NCBI GenBank assembly: GCA_021647265.1
Contig: JAKIVA010000051.1
Span: forward strand, 1-16,705
Direction of reading: 5' to 3'
Length of the DNA: 16,705 nucleotides
Origin: Lutibacter sp.
Lineage (GTDB): Bacteria; Bacteroidota; Bacteroidia; Flavobacteriales; Flavobacteriaceae
Below the pieces are notes generated by a model. The model was not told the origin of the DNA. It was given only the letters and a program-made list of their open reading frames with translations, and ran no database searches. This document shows, in pieces, positions 14,916-16,705 of the stretch. The position numbers were made by a program, and so were the translations under genes. Each line of letters begins with the position of its first letter. Within the stretch, counting starts at the first letter, position 1.

Positions 14916-16604
14916 ATGTTAGATTTTAAATTAACAAAGAAACAAGTGCCTATAACATTGTTTTTTTGTGTTATAATACTTGCTAGTTTTTGGAACATTC
15001 AATTGCTGTTTCCATTAATCTTACTTGTGATTTTTAAAGTGTACAAGATATCTCAATTTTCTTTTCGCTTGTCTTATTTAGATATTGGATTTATAATATT
15101 ATTAATGGGGGAAATTATAACTACTATTTTCTCAAGCTATATATATAATAGTTTAGGGTCTGTAAATCGTATCGTAATTGTATTTTCTATCTATATTTTT
15201 TATAAAAATATTTTTAAGAAGGGAGATAATCATTTTTTAGGCTCTTTAATATTTTATTTTTTTAGTAGCATATTATTAATAGTTACAGTTAAGTATTTTA
15301 TGTTTTTCTATAAAAACTTAACCTCAGAAGGTTTTTTTGAGCTAAATAATTTTAAAAACTTATATACTCCATTTGGAGTTTTAAATAATATTTGGGCTAG
15401 TATACTTTTATTATTTATACCATTTAATTTAATTTTTTTAATACATCTGGATAAGAAAGGTGATAAAATTCTATTGATTTTAAATTTGTTGCTTACTGTA
15501 TTTAGTATCATAGTGTCCTTTTCTAGAGGTGCCTATTTAAGCGTATTTGTATTTGTATTCTTATTGAATGTTTTATTGATAAATTATCTGAGGTTTAAGC
15601 AACTATTTTTATATAATATAATTATGGTTCTTATGTTTTCAACATCAGCTTTACTGATGTATAATTCATTTAAAACAACAATTTCTTTCAATAAAATTGA
15701 ATCCCAACAGCGAAGTACAGATGGAAGAATAGCACTATGGAAACATTCATTTAAGCTTATTAAAGATAAACCTATAGTTGGATACGGGCAAGATAATTAT
15801 CTTTTAGCTCAGGATAAGCATCCTTATTTAGGTGAAGACATTGCCAATTCTTATAGAACAAATAATACCTATATTGAGTTGTTAATTGAAAGAGGAATTT
15901 TAGGGTTTGCCAGTTATTTATTCTTCTTTTTAATTGTTTTAATTATTGTTTTTAAAAATTTAAAATCACGAAAGAATACTCAAAAGGAAAAAATAGAAAT
16001 TGCCATAATATTTTCTGGAATTATAGCTATACTTGTACGTGAATTTACATTTTCATCTTTATTTGAAAACGATTTTGTTTACCTTCTGACTTTTCATTTA
16101 GTATTTCTTTTAATTCCATACGATATAAAAATTAAGGAATACAGATTTTCACAAAGAAAAAAAATAGGATTTTTAGCGATAAGTTTGGTTGTGTTCTCAA
16201 TACTTTTTGTTATAAATATAAAGCGAGTTTTTCTTGTGTACAACAATTATAAATTTGTAGAAGCTTATGAAAAAGGTGAAATTGGCAAAAGTTTAAAATT
16301 AATTGATAAGGCGCTACTACTATCTCCTAAAAATATTATATTAAATAAACATAAAGCCATTGCGTTAGCCGCAAGTGCATATAAAATTGATATTTCAGAA
16401 AAACAACCTAACTTACTATTTGTGAATTATTTAAATAAAGACACTTTAAGTTTATCTTTAGATTATTTACAGAGGGTACTTACTAAAAAACCATTTGATA
16501 GTGAAACTAACTATAATTTAGGTTGGGTTAATTTTATATTAGGGAACGATGAAAAAGCAGGTTATTATTTTAATAAAATATTAGTGTCCGATAAACATTT
16601 TTAA
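14916..16604 (+). CDS. O-antigen ligase/polymerase-like membrane protein with C-terminal TPR-like region
   Basis: From the ATG at 14916 the protein has 562 residues (581 if the TTG at 14859 is used; the promoter box at 14854 argues against that). About 10-12 hydrophobic helices cover the first 400 residues. The segment VSFSRGAYLSVFVFVFLL and the periplasmic stretch DGRIALWKHSFKLIKDKPIVGYG, followed by NNTYIELLIERGILGF, are those of the Wzy_C/WaaL family, which transfers or polymerises undecaprenyl-linked glycans on the periplasmic side of the inner membrane. The His usually found in the HN-x-Y-LE motif is Asn316 here. After the last helix (about 16190-16240) come TPR-like helices (FVEAYEKGEIGKSLKLIDKA, LGWVNFILGNDEKAGYYFNK). 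The protein ends soon after one such helix, so the TPR part may be shortened. No sugar genes are nearby; the exact substrate is unknown. Confidence 0.8.
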   Translation: MLDFKLTKKQVPITLFFCVIILASFWNIQLLFPLILLVIFKVYKISQFSFRLSYLDIGFIILLMGEIITTIFSSYIYNSLGSVNRIVIVFSIYIFYKNIFKKGDNHFLGSLIFYFFSSILLIVTVKYFMFFYKNLTSEGFFELNNFKNLYTPFGVLNNIWASILLLFIPFNLIFLIHLDKKGDKILLILNLLLTVFSIIVSFSRGAYLSVFVFVFLLNVLLINYLRFKQLFLYNIIMVLMFSTSALLMYNSFKTTISFNKIESQQRSTDGRIALWKHSFKLIKDKPIVGYGQDNYLLAQDKHPYLGEDIANSYRTNNTYIELLIERGILGFASYLFFFLIVLIIVFKNLKSRKNTQKEKIEIAIIFSGIIAILVREFTFSSLFENDFVYLLTFHLVFLLIPYDIKIKEYRFSQRKKIGFLAISLVVFSILFVINIKRVFLVYNNYKFVEAYEKGEIGKSLKLIDKALLLSPKNIILNKHKAIALAASAYKIDISEKQPNLLFVNYLNKDTLSLSLDYLQRVLTKKPFDSETNYNLGWVNFILGNDEKAGYYFNKILVSDKHF

Positions 16605-16637
16605 AAGCAGGATTTCCATAGTTGGATTTCCTGCTTT
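16604..16637 (+). terminator. Intrinsic terminator after the O-antigen ligase-like gene
   Basis: AAAGCAGGA (16604-16612) pairs with TCCTGCTTT (16629-16637). Inside, TCCA and TGGA extend the stem around a TAGT loop, separated by a small TT/TT bulge. A T-rich run (ATTTATATCTTGTTTTT) follows. The hairpin begins on the last base of the stop codon. Confidence 0.75.
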
Positions 16638-16670
16638 ATTTATATCTTGTTTTTGACAAAAAAAACGGAT

Positions 16671-16705
16671 ATGAACAAAAGTACACACTTTAGCGGAACT
16701 CCCAT
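16671..16705 (+). CDS. Start of a probable IS transposase gene (cut by window edge)
   Basis: ATG at 16671 opens MNKSTHFSGTP and runs off the window. This short N-terminus resembles Bacteroidota IS4-type transposases with a DUF4372 N-terminal domain, which typically begin MNKSxxFxGxPxFSQ. Only 11 full codons are visible, so the call depends on that similarity alone. If right, an insertion sequence lies immediately after the ligase-like gene and its left end falls between the terminator and 16671. Confidence 0.4.
   Translation, partial: MNKSTHFSGTP

Overview
The window looks like chromosomal DNA from a member of the Bacteroidota, most likely Flavobacteriaceae. It is strongly AT-rich. Housekeeping proteins (MnmE, DnaX, PurL, a DUF4268 protein) have flavobacterial character. 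Promoter-like boxes fit the Bacteroidota TAnnTTTG type, starts lack clear Shine-Dalgarno sequences, and the dispersed repeats (FDSAQDRP-type, DFDKLSMT-type and SHTPRNDK-type when translated) are of a kind seen in that group. The genus cannot be fixed from sequence alone.

Left accessory part (1-2450). On the minus strand, 197-409 carries an intact-looking start of a type III CRISPR Cas10/Cmr2 protein that stops after 70 codons: a remnant. About 550 bp of gene-free AT-rich DNA follows, with a perfect 14-bp hairpin and three CATATAAT boxes spaced exactly 40 bp. These lead into a three-gene, overlapping plus-strand operon: a HipB-like DNA-binding antitoxin, a stand-alone HipA N-terminal domain (HipS-like) and a HipA kinase core (HipT-like) with an added N-terminal Cys/His motif. 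This resembles the split HipBST toxin-antitoxin arrangement.

Central housekeeping block (2517-10488, all minus strand). Read in transcription order: a long-chain acyl-CoA synthetase, dnaX, a CPA2-type cation/proton antiporter with RCK domains, the tRNA hydroxylase miaE, a DUF4268 protein, and mnmE. Gaps are 0-50 bp, and miaE is tightly coupled to its neighbours. Two of the genes modify tRNA anticodon loops. dnaX contains an A10 tract just after the clamp-loader core, with stops at once in both alternative frames, which suggests a slippage-made short (gamma-like) form.

purL and its surroundings (10489-14675). The fadD-purL spacer is packed with inverted repeats. The large purL reading frame itself holds at least three in-frame insertions of related repeat DNA, yet stays open from end to end.

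Right part (14859-16705). A plus-strand O-antigen ligase/polymerase-like membrane protein with a C-terminal TPR-like segment ends in a clear hairpin terminator. The last 35 bases begin what looks like an IS transposase gene cut by the window edge.
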